Counted from the stretch's first letter, positions 34,770-43,818 are shown. The stretch: 64,000 nt of DNA from Nitrogeniibacter aestuarii (GCF_017309585.1 NZ_CP071321.1:558001-622000); one strand, 5' to 3'. Notes: generated from the letters alone by a model not told the origin. A program made the numbers and translations.

Positions 34770-35461
34770 GAGCGTCCCTCCCGGCACATCTGGTGGAACA
34801 GGATCATGTCCTTCACCAGTTTGGAAATGCCGGCGAGCAGCAGCAGCACGGCGCCCAGCACCATCATGCCCTTGATCGGCCAGTATTCAATGCCCCAGGT
34901 TTCCACGGTGGTTTCGTTCATGTTGTAAGAGTCCACGAAGAAGCCCCACGAGGTGCCCAGCAGTGCAATGGTGAAGATGAAGAAGAACAGCGAGGTGAAG
35001 ATGTCCATGCCCACACGGCCGCGCGGGGGCAGCTTGATGTACATGACGTCCACCCGCACATGCCCGCCCGTGAGCAGGGTGTAGGCGCCGGCGAGCAGGT
35101 ACTGCATGCCGAAGAGCAGGAAGCAGGACTCATGCACCCAGATGGTGGGCTGGTTGAAGATGTAGCGCATGACCACTTCATAGAAGTAGGCGCATACGGC
35201 GTTCACGGTCCAGAAGGACACGAAGATGCCGGACCATTTGCTGATCGCGTCGATGATGCGGGTGAAGCCGTTTTCCACGTGCAGGGCCGGGTCTTCCTCG
35301 GCGAGCAGGTTGGCGGCCAGTTCTTCATCCGGCGTGGGCGTCTGGGGGTTTCGCTTCTCTTCCCGCCGGGTGAGGAAGATGAAGATGATCGGCATGATCG
35401 CGAGCCAGCCCCAATAGACCATGTGGGGCAGCACGAAACCGAAATCGGGTTCGCTGTTCAT
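34766..35461 (-). CDS. TRAP transporter small permease DctQ-like
   Basis: 231 residues. Four core membrane helices (IFVSFWTVNAVCAYFYEVVMRY, FLLFGMQYLLAGAYTLL, MDIFTSLFFFIFTIALL, MMVLGAVLLLLAGI) with WVHE before the second, as in DctQ. An extra N-terminal membrane segment (MVYWGWLAIMPIIFIFL) precedes a ~40-residue polar linker, making it longer than ordinary DctQ. ATG 35461 with AAGGA upstream. Couples translation to dctM through a four-base overlap. Confidence 0.87.
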   Translation of the reverse strand: MNSEPDFGFVLPHMVYWGWLAIMPIIFIFLTRREEKRNPQTPTPDEELAANLLAEEDPALHVENGFTRIIDAISKWSGIFVSFWTVNAVCAYFYEVVMRYIFNQPTIWVHESCFLLFGMQYLLAGAYTLLTGGHVRVDVMYIKLPPRGRVGMDIFTSLFFFIFTIALLGTSWGFFVDSYNMNETTVETWGIEYWPIKGMMVLGAVLLLLAGISKLVKDMILFHQMCREGRS

Positions 35462-35481
35462 TCTGATGTTCCTTGCGCGTC

Positions 35482-35540
35482 GGCCAGCCTCGGGCCGCAC
35501 GACACCGGACACCGACGCGCAGGCCGGTGTCGTGCTGGCC
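35482..35540 (-). promoter_or_regulatory. Intercistronic hairpin between dctP and dctQ
   Basis: Arms GGCCAGC...ACGACACCGG (35482-35508) and CCGGTGTCGTGCTGGCC (35524-35540) pair with a bulge of 10 bases. No T-run on the downstream side. A structure in this place usually protects the receptor mRNA and raises receptor over permease. Confidence 0.55.
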
Positions 35541-35569
35541 GCCGAAGCGGCTGAGGCGGTTGCTTTGTC

Positions 35570-36703
35570 TTAGAGGCTCTGGCCCTTGATGTCGGCCGCG
35601 TCCACATAGCCCATGATGGGGTTCATCATGTAGTCGAGCTGCAGCTTGAACACCGCCGTAGCGTCGGCATCCTTCTTGGCCCACTTGAACCAGATGGGGA
35701 TGGCCGCCTTGCGGAAGGCGTCCAGATCGGCCTGACTCATGCGGTTGACCACGCTGCCGGCTTCCTCGAACTTCTTGAGGGCCTCGACGTTGCGCTTCTG
35801 GATCGATACGTAGTGGTCGAGCGAGTAGGTCTTGACCCGGTCTTCCACCAGCTTCTGCATCTGCGGGGACAGGCCCTTCCAGGCGCGCATGTTCACGGTC
35901 AGGTCCATCAGGTCCACCGGCTGATAGACCGACATCAGGCCCGGAGGGCCGAAGAGGATGTATTTGGTGACCTGAGCGAAACCCAGATCCCAGTTCACCG
36001 CCGGGCCCACGTAGTCGGCCGCGTCGATGGTGCCTTTCTCGAGCGCCGGGAAGATGTCGGAACCCGGCAGGCTCACGGTCGAGGCGCCGAAGGCCTGGAA
36101 CACTTCGGAGACCATGCCGCCCGGCACGCGCAGCTTGAGGCCCTGGAAGTCGGCCACGCTCTGCACCGGCTTCTTGGAGTGAATGATGTTGGCATCATGC
36201 TGGATCGGGCCGACATAAACCAGCCCGAACTTGGCATATATCTTTCGGGTGAGTTCGAGCAGACCGAGGCCATAGAACATGGTGTCCCACTGAGCGGGCT
36301 GATCAGGGCCGACCGGGTAGGAGGACAGAAACACCGAGGCCGGCATCTTGCCGGCCCAGTACAGTGTGAAAGGGTTCATGCCGTCGAGCACGCCGGTGCG
36401 CACCGACTCGAACAGGGCGTTGTTGTCGGCCGCCACGGCCTTGGCGCCGAAGGGCGTGATCGATAGCTCGCCGCCCGAGGCTTCCTTGAAGCCGTTGCAC
36501 CAGGCTTCAAAGAGGGCGTAGCCCGTGGTGCCCGCATCCCAGGTGGACTGCACCTTCCAGGTCTTGCCCTTGGCCGCCTCGGCATTGCCGATGAAAGGCG
36601 CGCCCACAATGGCGGCCCCGCCGGCGATGGCGGTCTTCTTGAGGAAGTTGCGTCGATTCGGGGTGTTGCCGGACTGCGTCTTGTCTTTGCTTTCGTACGT
36701 CAC
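35570..36703 (-). CDS. TRAP transporter substrate-binding protein DctP-like
   Basis: 377 residues. Signal sequence with a twin-arginine motif (NRRNFLKK, residues 16-23) and cleavage after GNAEAA, then the DctP fold: WKVQSTWDAGTTGYALFEAW, the solute-anchoring Arg region GLKLRVPGGMVSEVF, and ALEKGTIDAADYVGP. The overall pattern is that of the subgroup binding keto acids, lactate or aromatic acids (TakP-like), known to bind as dimers. GTG start at 36703 with GGAGGAG six bases upstream. First gene of the operon, divergent from rapZ across 241 bp. Confidence 0.92.
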   Translation of the reverse strand: MTYESKDKTQSGNTPNRRNFLKKTAIAGGAAIVGAPFIGNAEAAKGKTWKVQSTWDAGTTGYALFEAWCNGFKEASGGELSITPFGAKAVAADNNALFESVRTGVLDGMNPFTLYWAGKMPASVFLSSYPVGPDQPAQWDTMFYGLGLLELTRKIYAKFGLVYVGPIQHDANIIHSKKPVQSVADFQGLKLRVPGGMVSEVFQAFGASTVSLPGSDIFPALEKGTIDAADYVGPAVNWDLGFAQVTKYILFGPPGLMSVYQPVDLMDLTVNMRAWKGLSPQMQKLVEDRVKTYSLDHYVSIQKRNVEALKKFEEAGSVVNRMSQADLDAFRKAAIPIWFKWAKKDADATAVFKLQLDYMMNPIMGYVDAADIKGQSL

Positions 36704-36944
36704 AGTTGTCTCCTCCGGTACCGGATTTTTGTGGTTCCCGCTTGGCGTTCGGCGCGATCAATCCCCTGAAGCACGCCGCGCGAATCCCGAATCGAACGCG
36801 AGTGCGAAACGGGAAGCTGTCACGATTCCATACCACTTTCGAACGAACAATCATGCTTTACCCTAATATTCCGGCCGTTCGTCGCACGGGTGAAATGAGG
36901 CTCGGTTATGGATACACTCAAGTCATCGACTCACGAGTAATCCC

Positions 36945-37823
36945 ATGCAGATTGTCCTCATCAGCGGCTTGTCCGGCTCCGGCAAGTCCATTGCCCTGAA
37001 TGTGCTGGAGGATGCCTCCTTCTACGTGGTCGACAATTTACCGGCCACCTTGCTGCCCCAGCTCATCAGCACCTTGCGCGGTGCCGGCTATCAGAAGGTG
37101 GCGGTGGCCATCGATGTGCGTGCCGGTGCGTCCATTTCCGCCCTGCCCGGCGAGATCGAGCGTCTCGGCAACATGGTCGACGACTTGCGCTTCATCTTTC
37201 TCGATGCGCGGGACGACACCCTGATCCAGCGCTTCTCCGAAACGCGGCGCCGTCATCCGCTGGGCGACGACAAGCTCACCCTGGGCGAATCCATCCAGCG
37301 TGAGCGTGATCTGCTCGAGCCGATTTCGCATCTCGGCCATCGCATGGACACCAGCGACCTGCAGGCCAACACCCTCCGCGCCTGGGTGAAGGACTTCATG
37401 CAGATGGACGAATCGCAGGGGCTGACGCTGCTGTTCCAGTCCTTCGGCTTCAAGTACGGCATTCCGGTGGATGCCGATCTGGTCTTCGATGTGCGCTGCC
37501 TGCCCAATCCGCATTACGACCCCAACCTGCGGCCGCTGACCGGCAAGGACGCACCGGTGATCGAGTTCCTCGAAAAGCTGCCCGAGGTCGAGCGCATGCT
37601 CGATGACATCCGTAATTTCGTGGCCAAATGGCTACCGGCCTATATCCGGGACAACCGCAGCTACCTCACCGTGGCCATCGGCTGCACCGGGGGGCAGCAT
37701 CGCTCGGTCTATTTTGCCGAGCGTCTGGCCGAGCACTTCAGCAGTACCGTGAGCGTGATGGTGCGTCACCGCTCGAGTGCCCGTCGTGCCCGTGACGGGC
37801 ACCCGCTTGCGCGGGACACATGA
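36945..37823 (+). CDS. rapZ: RNase adapter protein RapZ
   Basis: 292 residues. Walker A GLSGSGKS at residues 8-15, Walker B-like FIFLDARDD, RRRHPL and the C-terminal GCTGGQHRSVY of the RNA-binding domain. In enterobacteria RapZ delivers small RNA GlmZ to RNase E to control GlmS; in betaproteobacteria it usually sits with hprK and ptsN, which are absent here. Ends with a basic tail; stop overlaps the next start by four bases. Confidence 0.93.
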   Translation: MQIVLISGLSGSGKSIALNVLEDASFYVVDNLPATLLPQLISTLRGAGYQKVAVAIDVRAGASISALPGEIERLGNMVDDLRFIFLDARDDTLIQRFSETRRRHPLGDDKLTLGESIQRERDLLEPISHLGHRMDTSDLQANTLRAWVKDFMQMDESQGLTLLFQSFGFKYGIPVDADLVFDVRCLPNPHYDPNLRPLTGKDAPVIEFLEKLPEVERMLDDIRNFVAKWLPAYIRDNRSYLTVAIGCTGGQHRSVYFAERLAEHFSSTVSVMVRHRSSARRARDGHPLARDT

Positions 37824-38209
37824 CCCTCCACTGGCGTGAATGGCTGGGCGAGCTTCGCCCGGGGGACGGGCTGGTCGTCATACTGGGGCTGGTGTCGGCC
37901 GGCGCTTCGGCCTGGATGCTGTGGCAAGGCGGGGCTGCGCGCTGGGCCGAGGTGCGCGCGCACGGTGAGGTGGTGGCCCGATTGCCCATCGACCGCCCGG
38001 GCGAGGTGACCGTCAAGGGGCCCCTCGGAGAAACGCGGGTCGAAGTGGCGCCGGGGCGTGCCCGTGTCAAGAGTGATCCGGGCCCCCGACAATACTGCGT
38101 CCGCCAGGGCTGGCTCAACCAGGCCGGCGCCGTGGCCATCTGTGCGCCCAACGAAGTCAGCCTCCACCTGATCGGCGACTCGCCCGCCTATGACACGCTC
38201 AACTATTGA
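37820..38209 (+). CDS. NusG domain II-containing membrane-anchored protein
   Basis: 129 residues: an N-terminal membrane helix (GLVVILGLVSAGASAWMLW) and an extracytoplasmic beta domain (VTVKGPLGETRVEVAPGRARV...CVRQGWLNQAGAVAICAPNEVSLHL) matching the NusG-II/DUF1312 family. Two cysteines (residues ~93 and ~107) could form a disulfide. Such proteins are regularly encoded next to Gx transporters, as here (20-bp overlap). Proposed to act with flavin insertion or electron-transport membrane complexes elsewhere; function unproven. Confidence 0.75.
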   Translation: MTLHWREWLGELRPGDGLVVILGLVSAGASAWMLWQGGAARWAEVRAHGEVVARLPIDRPGEVTVKGPLGETRVEVAPGRARVKSDPGPRQYCVRQGWLNQAGAVAICAPNEVSLHLIGDSPAYDTLNY

Positions 38210-38717
38210 CCTGCCGATCACGGCCGAAGACCAGCGGATTGCCCGCTATGCAGCCGCCGCCATCGTGCTGTCGGTGGCCGAGGCAGCGATCCCGATGCCG
38301 CTGCCTGGCGTGAAGCCGGGGCTGGGCAACATCATCACTTTGGTGGTACTGGCCCGCTGGGGCTGGAAAGAAGCGGTGTGGGTAGTGTTGCTGCGGGTGA
38401 TCGCGGCCAGTCTGCTGTTGGGCTTCTTCCTGGCACCCGGCTTCTTTCTCAGTCTGTCTGGCGCGCTCGTGAGTCTTGCCGTGCTGGGCGCGGCCATGCA
38501 CCTGCCCAAGCGCTGGTTCGGACCGGTGAGCCAGAGCGTGCTGGCGGCCTTCGGGCACTTTGCCGGACAACTCATCGTGGCGCGGCTGTGGCTGGTACCG
38601 CATGAGGGGGTGTTCTATCTGGTGCCGGTGTTCGCCCTGGCGGCGGTCGTGTTCGGGACGGTGAATGGTCTTGTTGCTGCGCGCTTGTTGAGGGAGTTGC
38701 CGCCGCGGGAAGCGTAG
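38190..38717 (+). CDS. Gx transporter-family membrane protein
   Basis: 175 residues, five or six membrane helices: AAIVLSVAEAAIPMPLPGVKPGLGNIITLVVLAR is the family hallmark (also annotated heptaprenyl diphosphate synthase component I). These S-component-like proteins are thought to import a small hydrophobic or flavin-related substrate. Overlaps the NusG-II gene by 20 bp. Together rapZ, this pair form one transcript. Confidence 0.82.
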   Translation: MTRSTIDLPITAEDQRIARYAAAAIVLSVAEAAIPMPLPGVKPGLGNIITLVVLARWGWKEAVWVVLLRVIAASLLLGFFLAPGFFLSLSGALVSLAVLGAAMHLPKRWFGPVSQSVLAAFGHFAGQLIVARLWLVPHEGVFYLVPVFALAAVVFGTVNGLVAARLLRELPPREA

Positions 38718-38824
38718 GCGGGGCGTGAAGGCGAGCAGCCCTTCAGGCCGGAACCAACAGCGAAGCAAGATTGGAATGGTGTTTCGAATCAGTTGTGATT
38801 CGATGCGTAAGGCGCTGCAGGAAT

Positions 38825-39345
38825 CGAAGGCCATTGGCCGGGACTCGCCCCGGCGGGCGCCTCACTTTCTTGCTTGTGCAAGAAAGTAAGCAAAGAAGCA
38901 CAGCCCACGGTCGCGTCGCCTGCGGCGATACCCAATCGCCAAGCCCCGCTGGCGGCGTGCTTCGCCAACTCGCCCTGCGGGCTCAGACAGCGAAGCCCGT
39001 GTTTCCGCCTCCGGGGCTTGGCGATCGGCGCGATCGAGGGCGACCCGGACGTGCCACTCTGGTGAGGCCTGTCGCCCGGCCGAGTGAAGCGATGCCGGAA
39101 TCATCCGTCCACATCAGAAAGAAGCTTCAGCCCGGCACGCCCCAATCCCTCTGTCGTGCCGAGTCGCCCGGATGACCGGCAGAAAAAGCGGTTTCGCTGT
39201 CTGAGCCCCGCAGGGGCGAGTTGGCGAAACCGCCTGCCGGGCGTTCGGGCAGCGAGGGGAGCCCGAAGGGCCACGAAAAGCGGGATGCGTCTCTTTGCCT
39301 ACTTTCTTGCGCGCCAAGAAAGTAGGTCGCCCTTAAGGGCGAAAC
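38825..39345. repeat. ~520-bp hairpin repeat, copy 2 (direct orientation)
   Basis: Starts CGAAGGCCATTGGCCGGG, with the perfect hairpin ACTTTCTTGC-TTGT-GCAAGAAAGT near its left end and CTTTCTTG-GCGC-CAAGAAAG near its right end. Its centre is closest to that of the inverted copy 1, including GTCCACATCAGAAAGAAGC. A ~75-bp segment before it (from about 38755) resembles the ~75 bp before copy 3, so the tandem unit is ~590 bp. It belongs to the 1,301-bp non-coding gap between the Gx transporter and a VOC gene. Confidence 0.85.
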
Positions 39346-39420
39346 CAGCGGCATAACAAGATTGGAACGGTGCCCCGACTCAACACTGAACTCATGCGTG
39401 AGGTCGTTCAGGCACGAACC

Positions 39421-39936
39421 GCCATTGGCCGGGTTTCGCCCCGGCGGGCGCCTTACTTTCTTGCTTGTGCAAGAAAGTAAGCAAAGAAGCACAGCCCGCG
39501 CTCGCGTCGCCTTGCGGCGATGCCCAATCGTCAATCACCGTGGGCGGCGTGCTTCGCCAACTCGCCCTGCGGGCTCAGACAGCGAAGCCCGTTTCTCCGC
39601 CCCCGGCGCTTGGCGATTGGCGCGACCGAGGGCACTCCGGACGTGCCGTTCTGGTGGGGCCGTAGCCCGGGCCGAGCGCAGCGACACCGGGATCACCCGT
39701 CCAAGCTGGAAAGGAACGTCAGGCCGGCACGCCCCCAATCCCTCTGTCGTGCCGAGTCGTCCGAACGACCGGCAGAAAAAGCGGTTTCGCTGTCTGAGCC
39801 CGCAGGGCGAGTTGGCGAAAGCGCCTGCCGGGCATTCGGACAGCGAGGGCAGCCCGAAGGGCCACGAAAAGCGGGATGCGTCTCTTTGCCTACTTTCTTG
39901 CGCGCCAAGAAAGTAGGTCGCCCTTCAGGGCGAAAC
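39421..39936. repeat. ~520-bp hairpin repeat, copy 3 (direct orientation)
   Basis: Same orientation and module order as copy 2: outer hairpin, CAAAGAAGCAC, AACTCGCCCTGCGGGCTCAG, centre, mirrored modules, AAAGCGGGATGCGTCTC, outer hairpin. The centre differs from copies 1 and 2 (GTCCAAGCTGGAAAGGAACG instead of the ACATCAGAAAG version). Short ORFs spanning it (up to 184 codons) change frame relative to copies 1 and 2. The remaining gap to 40018 shows no gene. Confidence 0.85.
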
Positions 39937-40018
39937 CTTAAACGGAACAGAACGGGATGGCGTCTTCAGCTCGCAACGAACATGCAAGATGAGGCGATGC
40001 GCGCTAGCAGCACGAAGC

Positions 40019-40375
40019 TCACACCGGATCCGACCACACCGCCAGTTCATTGCCCGTCGGGTCGGTGAAGTGAAAACGCCGTCCGCCCGGAAAGCTGAAG
40101 ATCGGCTTCACGATCACGCCGCCGGCACTTTCCACCTTGGCTTGCGTCTGTTCCAGGTTCTTGCTGTAGATCACCACCAGCGCACTGCCGTTGGCAGTGC
40201 TGGCGTGCATGTCTGCCTGGTAGAAACCACCGTCGAGGCCCGCGTGGTCGAAGGCGGCGTACTCCGGGCCGTAGTCGGTGAATGCCCAGCCGAACACGTT
40301 CGAGTAAAAGGTCTTGGTGGCGGCCAGATCGCGTGACGGCAGTTCGATGTAATTGATCTTCTCGTGCGTGTTCAT
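40019..40375 (-). CDS. VOC-family protein (glyoxalase/bleomycin-resistance fold)
   Basis: 118-residue protein. INYIELPSRDLAATKTFYSNVFGW and the second half FHFTDPTGNELAVWS form the paired beta-alpha units of a VOC domain; the Glu in GNELAVW is a normal metal ligand position, while the first ligand position is Glu rather than His. Substrate unknown. Monocistronic. Confidence 0.85.
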   Translation of the reverse strand: MNTHEKINYIELPSRDLAATKTFYSNVFGWAFTDYGPEYAAFDHAGLDGGFYQADMHASTANGSALVVIYSKNLEQTQAKVESAGGVIVKPIFSFPGGRRFHFTDPTGNELAVWSDPV

Positions 40376-40468
40376 GGGTTCGCTCCGAATCGGGGAACGT
40401 TCACCGTACCGGATTGTTCGCGACGCCAGAATGACAATTACATTCGGGCGTCGCGGTCGGTGAGGCCG

Positions 40469-41332
40469 TCAGAGGTATTTGGCGAACCAGTCGGTGAGGC
40501 GTTGCCAGCCGTCCTTGGCCGGGCCTTCGCGATAGCTCGGGCGATAGTCGGCATTGAACGCATGTCCGGCGTCCGGGTAGATGACGATCTCATGAGGCTT
40601 GCCGGCGCTTTCGAGTTCCCCCTGCATGTATTTCACGTCATCGACCGGAATGCCCTGGTCCTGGGCGCCATAGAGCCCGAGGACCGGTGCGCTCAGTTCC
40701 TTGACGATATCGAGCGGATGCTTCGGGTTCAGCTCCGAGGGTACGCCGTCGAGTCGTCCATACCAGGCGACGCCAGCCTTGAGTTTGGGGTTGTGCGCGG
40801 CGTACAGCCAGGTGATGCGACCGCCCCAGCAAAAACCGGTGATGCCCAGGTGCGCGGGGTTGCCGCCCTGCGAGACGGCCCACTCGGCGGTCTTGTCCAG
40901 GTCGCTCATGACCTGGGCGTCGGGCACCTTCGACACCAGCCCGGCGAGCAGATCACCCACGTTGTCGTACTTGCCCGGGTCACCCTGGCGGAAATACAGC
41001 TCGGGGGCGATGGCAAGATAGTCGAGTTTGGCGATGCGGCGGCAAACGTCGCGGATGTGCTCGTGGACGCCGAAGATTTCCTGCACCACGAGCACGGTCT
41101 TGAGATCTTTTCCGCCAGCCGGTTTGGCGAAGTAGACCGGCAGCGCGCCCGAGCCCGTGTCGACGGTCGCGTTGCCCGTCTCCAGGTCGGTGTCATCGGT
41201 CTTGATGACCGTCTGCGCGTGGATGGGCTGGGTGGCCAGCGCAAAGCCGGCGGCCGTGGCGGTCACGATGAAACTTCGGCGGGTAAGCCGGGCCGCAGGG
41301 ACCAGGCTGTCGAAATCGGCGGTGTCTTGCAT
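40469..41332 (-). CDS. Dienelactone hydrolase-family protein, exported
   Basis: 287 residues. A twin-arginine-like N-terminus (LTRRSFIVTATAAGFALA, ending THPIHA-type site QPIHAQ) is followed by the DLH alpha/beta fold: QEIFGVHEHI with the conserved Glu, Cys nucleophile in GFCWGG, Asp in GAQDQG and His in DAGHAF, a full Cys-Asp-His triad. Classical DLH opens dienelactones from chloroaromatic breakdown; a periplasmic form more likely hydrolyses other lactones or esters. ATG 41332 with GAGGAG upstream is preferred over 41425. Confidence 0.87.
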   Translation of the reverse strand: MQDTADFDSLVPAARLTRRSFIVTATAAGFALATQPIHAQTVIKTDDTDLETGNATVDTGSGALPVYFAKPAGGKDLKTVLVVQEIFGVHEHIRDVCRRIAKLDYLAIAPELYFRQGDPGKYDNVGDLLAGLVSKVPDAQVMSDLDKTAEWAVSQGGNPAHLGITGFCWGGRITWLYAAHNPKLKAGVAWYGRLDGVPSELNPKHPLDIVKELSAPVLGLYGAQDQGIPVDDVKYMQGELESAGKPHEIVIYPDAGHAFNADYRPSYREGPAKDGWQRLTDWFAKYL

Positions 41333-41432
41333 GTCGGGCTCCTCGTCGTGGGTGCCCGTATGGACTATGAGTGCCGGGCATGGGTTCCGCTGAATGCAGC
41401 ATAGACGTGCGCCTTGCCGCGTCAAAGCCGAA

Positions 41433-42578
41433 TCATGCGGCCGGTACGCACACCCAGCCGTCCATCAGCGTGCGGGCACTGCGCCGCATGGTGGCGGATT
41501 CGAGGATGCGCCGGCCGTTTTCCTCGATCACAGACGCCGCCACCTCCGTCCGGCCGGAGGGGTGGCCGATGCGCAGCGGGCCGGCCGGGTCGGTGGCCAG
41601 TTGCCGGGCCACGATGGCCCCGGGCAGGCCGGCTGCGGCGGCGATGGCAATGGCCGCCGTGCCCGGGATGGCGTGATGGAAGACGCCCATGGAAAGCACC
41701 CGGGTACAGACATCCACATCCCCTGCGGCAAAGCGACGGCCGTCGGCGGCCACAAAGCCGGCACTCGGTGCCATGAAGGCCAGCTTGGGCGTGTGCTGTC
41801 GAGCGGCGGCCTCTTCGATCGTGCTCGCCAGCCCCATGGCGACCGCGCCGGCCAGACGGATCTGCTCGCAGCGCGCGAGCCGTTCAGGGCCGCTGTTGAG
41901 TTCCGTCTGTGAAGCCGTGCAGTCGATGCCTAAGGCCGTGGCGGCGACGAAGATCATCGGGTTGCCGGCATTGACGAGCGAGGCGGTGACCTCGGTGCCA
42001 TCGGGCAGCACCAGGGTGTCGATGACATTGCCGGTGGGCAGCATGCGCCCGTCGTCCGCACCGCCCGGATCAACGAAGGTGAGCGTGATCGGTGCGTTGG
42101 GAAAGGCCACGCCATCCAGCTGGAAGTCGCCGTGCTCCAAGGGGTGCCCGTCGACGACCGGCACGCGGGCAATAATGCGTTTGCCCAGGTTGCCTTGCCA
42201 CAGCCGAACGCTGGCTTCGCCGCGCTCCGGTGCCTTCACCAAGCCGCGATGGATGGCGAAGGGCGCCACGGCTGCAGTGAGATTGCCGCAGTTGCCCGAC
42301 CAGTCGATGGTGGTGCCGTTGACGGGCACCTGGCCGAACCAGTAGGCCACGTCTGCGTCGTCGCGCTCGGCAGGGGCGACGAGAATCACCTTGCTGGTAC
42401 TGGAGCTGGCGCCGCCCAGGCCATCGATCTGTTTGCCGTACGGGTCCGGGCTGCCCATGGCTCGAAGCAGTAGCGCGTCGCGCGTCGCCGGGTCACGAGG
42501 CAGATCGGAGGTCAGCAGGAACAGGCCTTTGCTGGTGCCGCCGCGCATCCACGCGGCCGGTATGCGTGTTTGATTCAT
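41433..42578 (-). CDS. PrpF/GalD-family aconitate-type isomerase
   Basis: 381 residues with the PrpF hallmarks: PAAWMRGGTSKGLFL (active-site start), IDGLGGASSSTSKV, and DWSGNCGNLTAAVAPFA. Family members shift double bonds in 2-methylaconitate (PrpF) or 4-oxalomesaconate (GalD, gallate/protocatechuate 4,5-pathway). No prpB/prpC/acnD or gal genes are in the window, so the substrate is open. ATG 42578 begins at the family's usual MNQTRIPA; no clear ribosome-binding site precedes it. Confidence 0.85.
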   Translation of the reverse strand: MNQTRIPAAWMRGGTSKGLFLLTSDLPRDPATRDALLLRAMGSPDPYGKQIDGLGGASSSTSKVILVAPAERDDADVAYWFGQVPVNGTTIDWSGNCGNLTAAVAPFAIHRGLVKAPERGEASVRLWQGNLGKRIIARVPVVDGHPLEHGDFQLDGVAFPNAPITLTFVDPGGADDGRMLPTGNVIDTLVLPDGTEVTASLVNAGNPMIFVAATALGIDCTASQTELNSGPERLARCEQIRLAGAVAMGLASTIEEAAARQHTPKLAFMAPSAGFVAADGRRFAAGDVDVCTRVLSMGVFHHAIPGTAAIAIAAAAGLPGAIVARQLATDPAGPLRIGHPSGRTEVAASVIEENGRRILESATMRRSARTLMDGWVCVPAA

Positions 42579-42686
42579 GGGGCGGAGGATAGCGGACAAT
42601 TCGTCGGCGTGGGCGCGTCGGGCGTGTCGGTCGGTGAGCCCACGCAAGCGCTACGATGATCGCTCGATAAGGCTTAGGAGCGTGGC

Positions 42687-43319
42687 ATGGCGATCGAGGT
42701 CTGGCTGCTGTTTTGCGTGACGGCGCTGGTCGCGGCGGTGAGCCCGGGGCCAGCCATCCTGCTGGCGATCACCAATGGTGTGGCTGGCGGGGTTCGTCGT
42801 GTGCTGTGGTCGTCGCTGGGGAATGTCACGGGGCTGATGTGCGTCGCCAGCGTGTCCGTTTTCGGGCTGGGCGCCTTGCTGAAGGCGTCGTCCCTCGCGT
42901 TCACCGCGATCAAGCTGCTCGGCGCGGCCTATCTGATCTGGCTGGGCGTCAAGCAGTGGCGCAAGCCCGCGCTGGGCCTGCGCGTCGAGCCGCTCAAGAG
43001 CGACGCGGCGGAGCGGCCCTGGCACTTCTGGCGAGAGGGCGCGCTGGTGGCGCTGACCAACCCCAAGGCGCTGCTGTTCTTCACCGCACTGTTTCCGGTG
43101 TTTCTGGACGCGGGGCACCCGCTCGGGCCGCAGTTCCTGATCATGACCGGCACCATGATGTGCTGCTCTTTCACCTGTCTCATGGCATACGGCGGCCTGG
43201 CGCAGCGTGTGCGTCGCCGGCTGTCGGAGCCGGCCTGCCAGCGGCGTTTTCAGCGGGTGACGGGCGCAGTGTTCATGGGCATGGGCACAAGCCTGTTGGT
43301 GCTCACGCGCCCGCGCTGA
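42687..43319 (+). CDS. LysE/RhtB-family amino-acid exporter
   Basis: 210 residues, six membrane helices. AAVSPGPAILLAITNGVAGG and ALLKASSLAFTAIKLLGAAYLIWLGVKQWR are the LysE-family motifs, and ALVALTNPKALLFFTALFP the second-half signature. Exports amino acids or homoserine lactone-like compounds. Divergent from prpF over a 108-bp gap. Confidence 0.9.
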   Translation: MAIEVWLLFCVTALVAAVSPGPAILLAITNGVAGGVRRVLWSSLGNVTGLMCVASVSVFGLGALLKASSLAFTAIKLLGAAYLIWLGVKQWRKPALGLRVEPLKSDAAERPWHFWREGALVALTNPKALLFFTALFPVFLDAGHPLGPQFLIMTGTMMCCSFTCLMAYGGLAQRVRRRLSEPACQRRFQRVTGAVFMGMGTSLLVLTRPR

Positions 43320-43437
43320 GTCGGGTTGCGACGGGTTTGTGTATGATGCAAGGGTAGTCTGGTAATACTTCACATCCATCCTGTGAAGGATTCGGTAGCG
43401 TTTCGCTATCGCTGGCGTTTCCCCTTCTGGCCTTCCC

Positions 43438-43818
43438 ATGATCGAGCCCAAACGCATTCTTCTCATCGAAGACAACGAGATCAACAAGGCGTTGGTGCTC
43501 GAGTCTCTGGTGGATCTGCCCTTCGAGGTGGATGTGGCCAGCAATGGCCGCGACGGCGTGCGCAAGTTCGAAGCCGGGCACTACCATCTGGTGATCGTCG
43601 ATCTTCAGCTGCCCATCATGGATGGCTACGAAGTGGTGAGCCACTTGCGCGAGTTCGAACAGCGCAACGGCCAGGGGCATACCCCCATCATGGCGGCCAC
43701 GGCCAACGCCTTCCCCAGTGACCGAAAGCGGTGTCTTGCCGCCGGTATGGACGACTACCTGTCCAAGCCTTTCGATATCGACGATTTCGTTGGCCGGATC
43801 GAACATTGGACTGCCTGA
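43438..43818 (+). CDS. Single-domain CheY-like response regulator
   Basis: 126 residues, receiver domain only. Acidic pair Glu11/Asp12, phosphoacceptor Asp55 (VIVDLQLP), Thr/Ser region AATANAF and Lys110 (YLSKPF) are all present. Resembles the receiver domains of hybrid kinases more than CheY itself, so it probably relays phosphate in a phosphorelay. No kinase adjacent. The 208-bp gap downstream holds a small GC hairpin near 43870-43887 and nothing else visible. Confidence 0.88.
   Translation: MIEPKRILLIEDNEINKALVLESLVDLPFEVDVASNGRDGVRKFEAGHYHLVIVDLQLPIMDGYEVVSHLREFEQRNGQGHTPIMAATANAFPSDRKRCLAAGMDDYLSKPFDIDDFVGRIEHWTA

Noticed and set aside
38771..40068. Several frames of 60-184 codons within repeat copies 2 and 3 (e.g. 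those with MCKKVSKEAQP)
   Set aside because: The same stretch is in different frames in copies 1, 2 and 3 because of single-base indels, so no protein is under selection.
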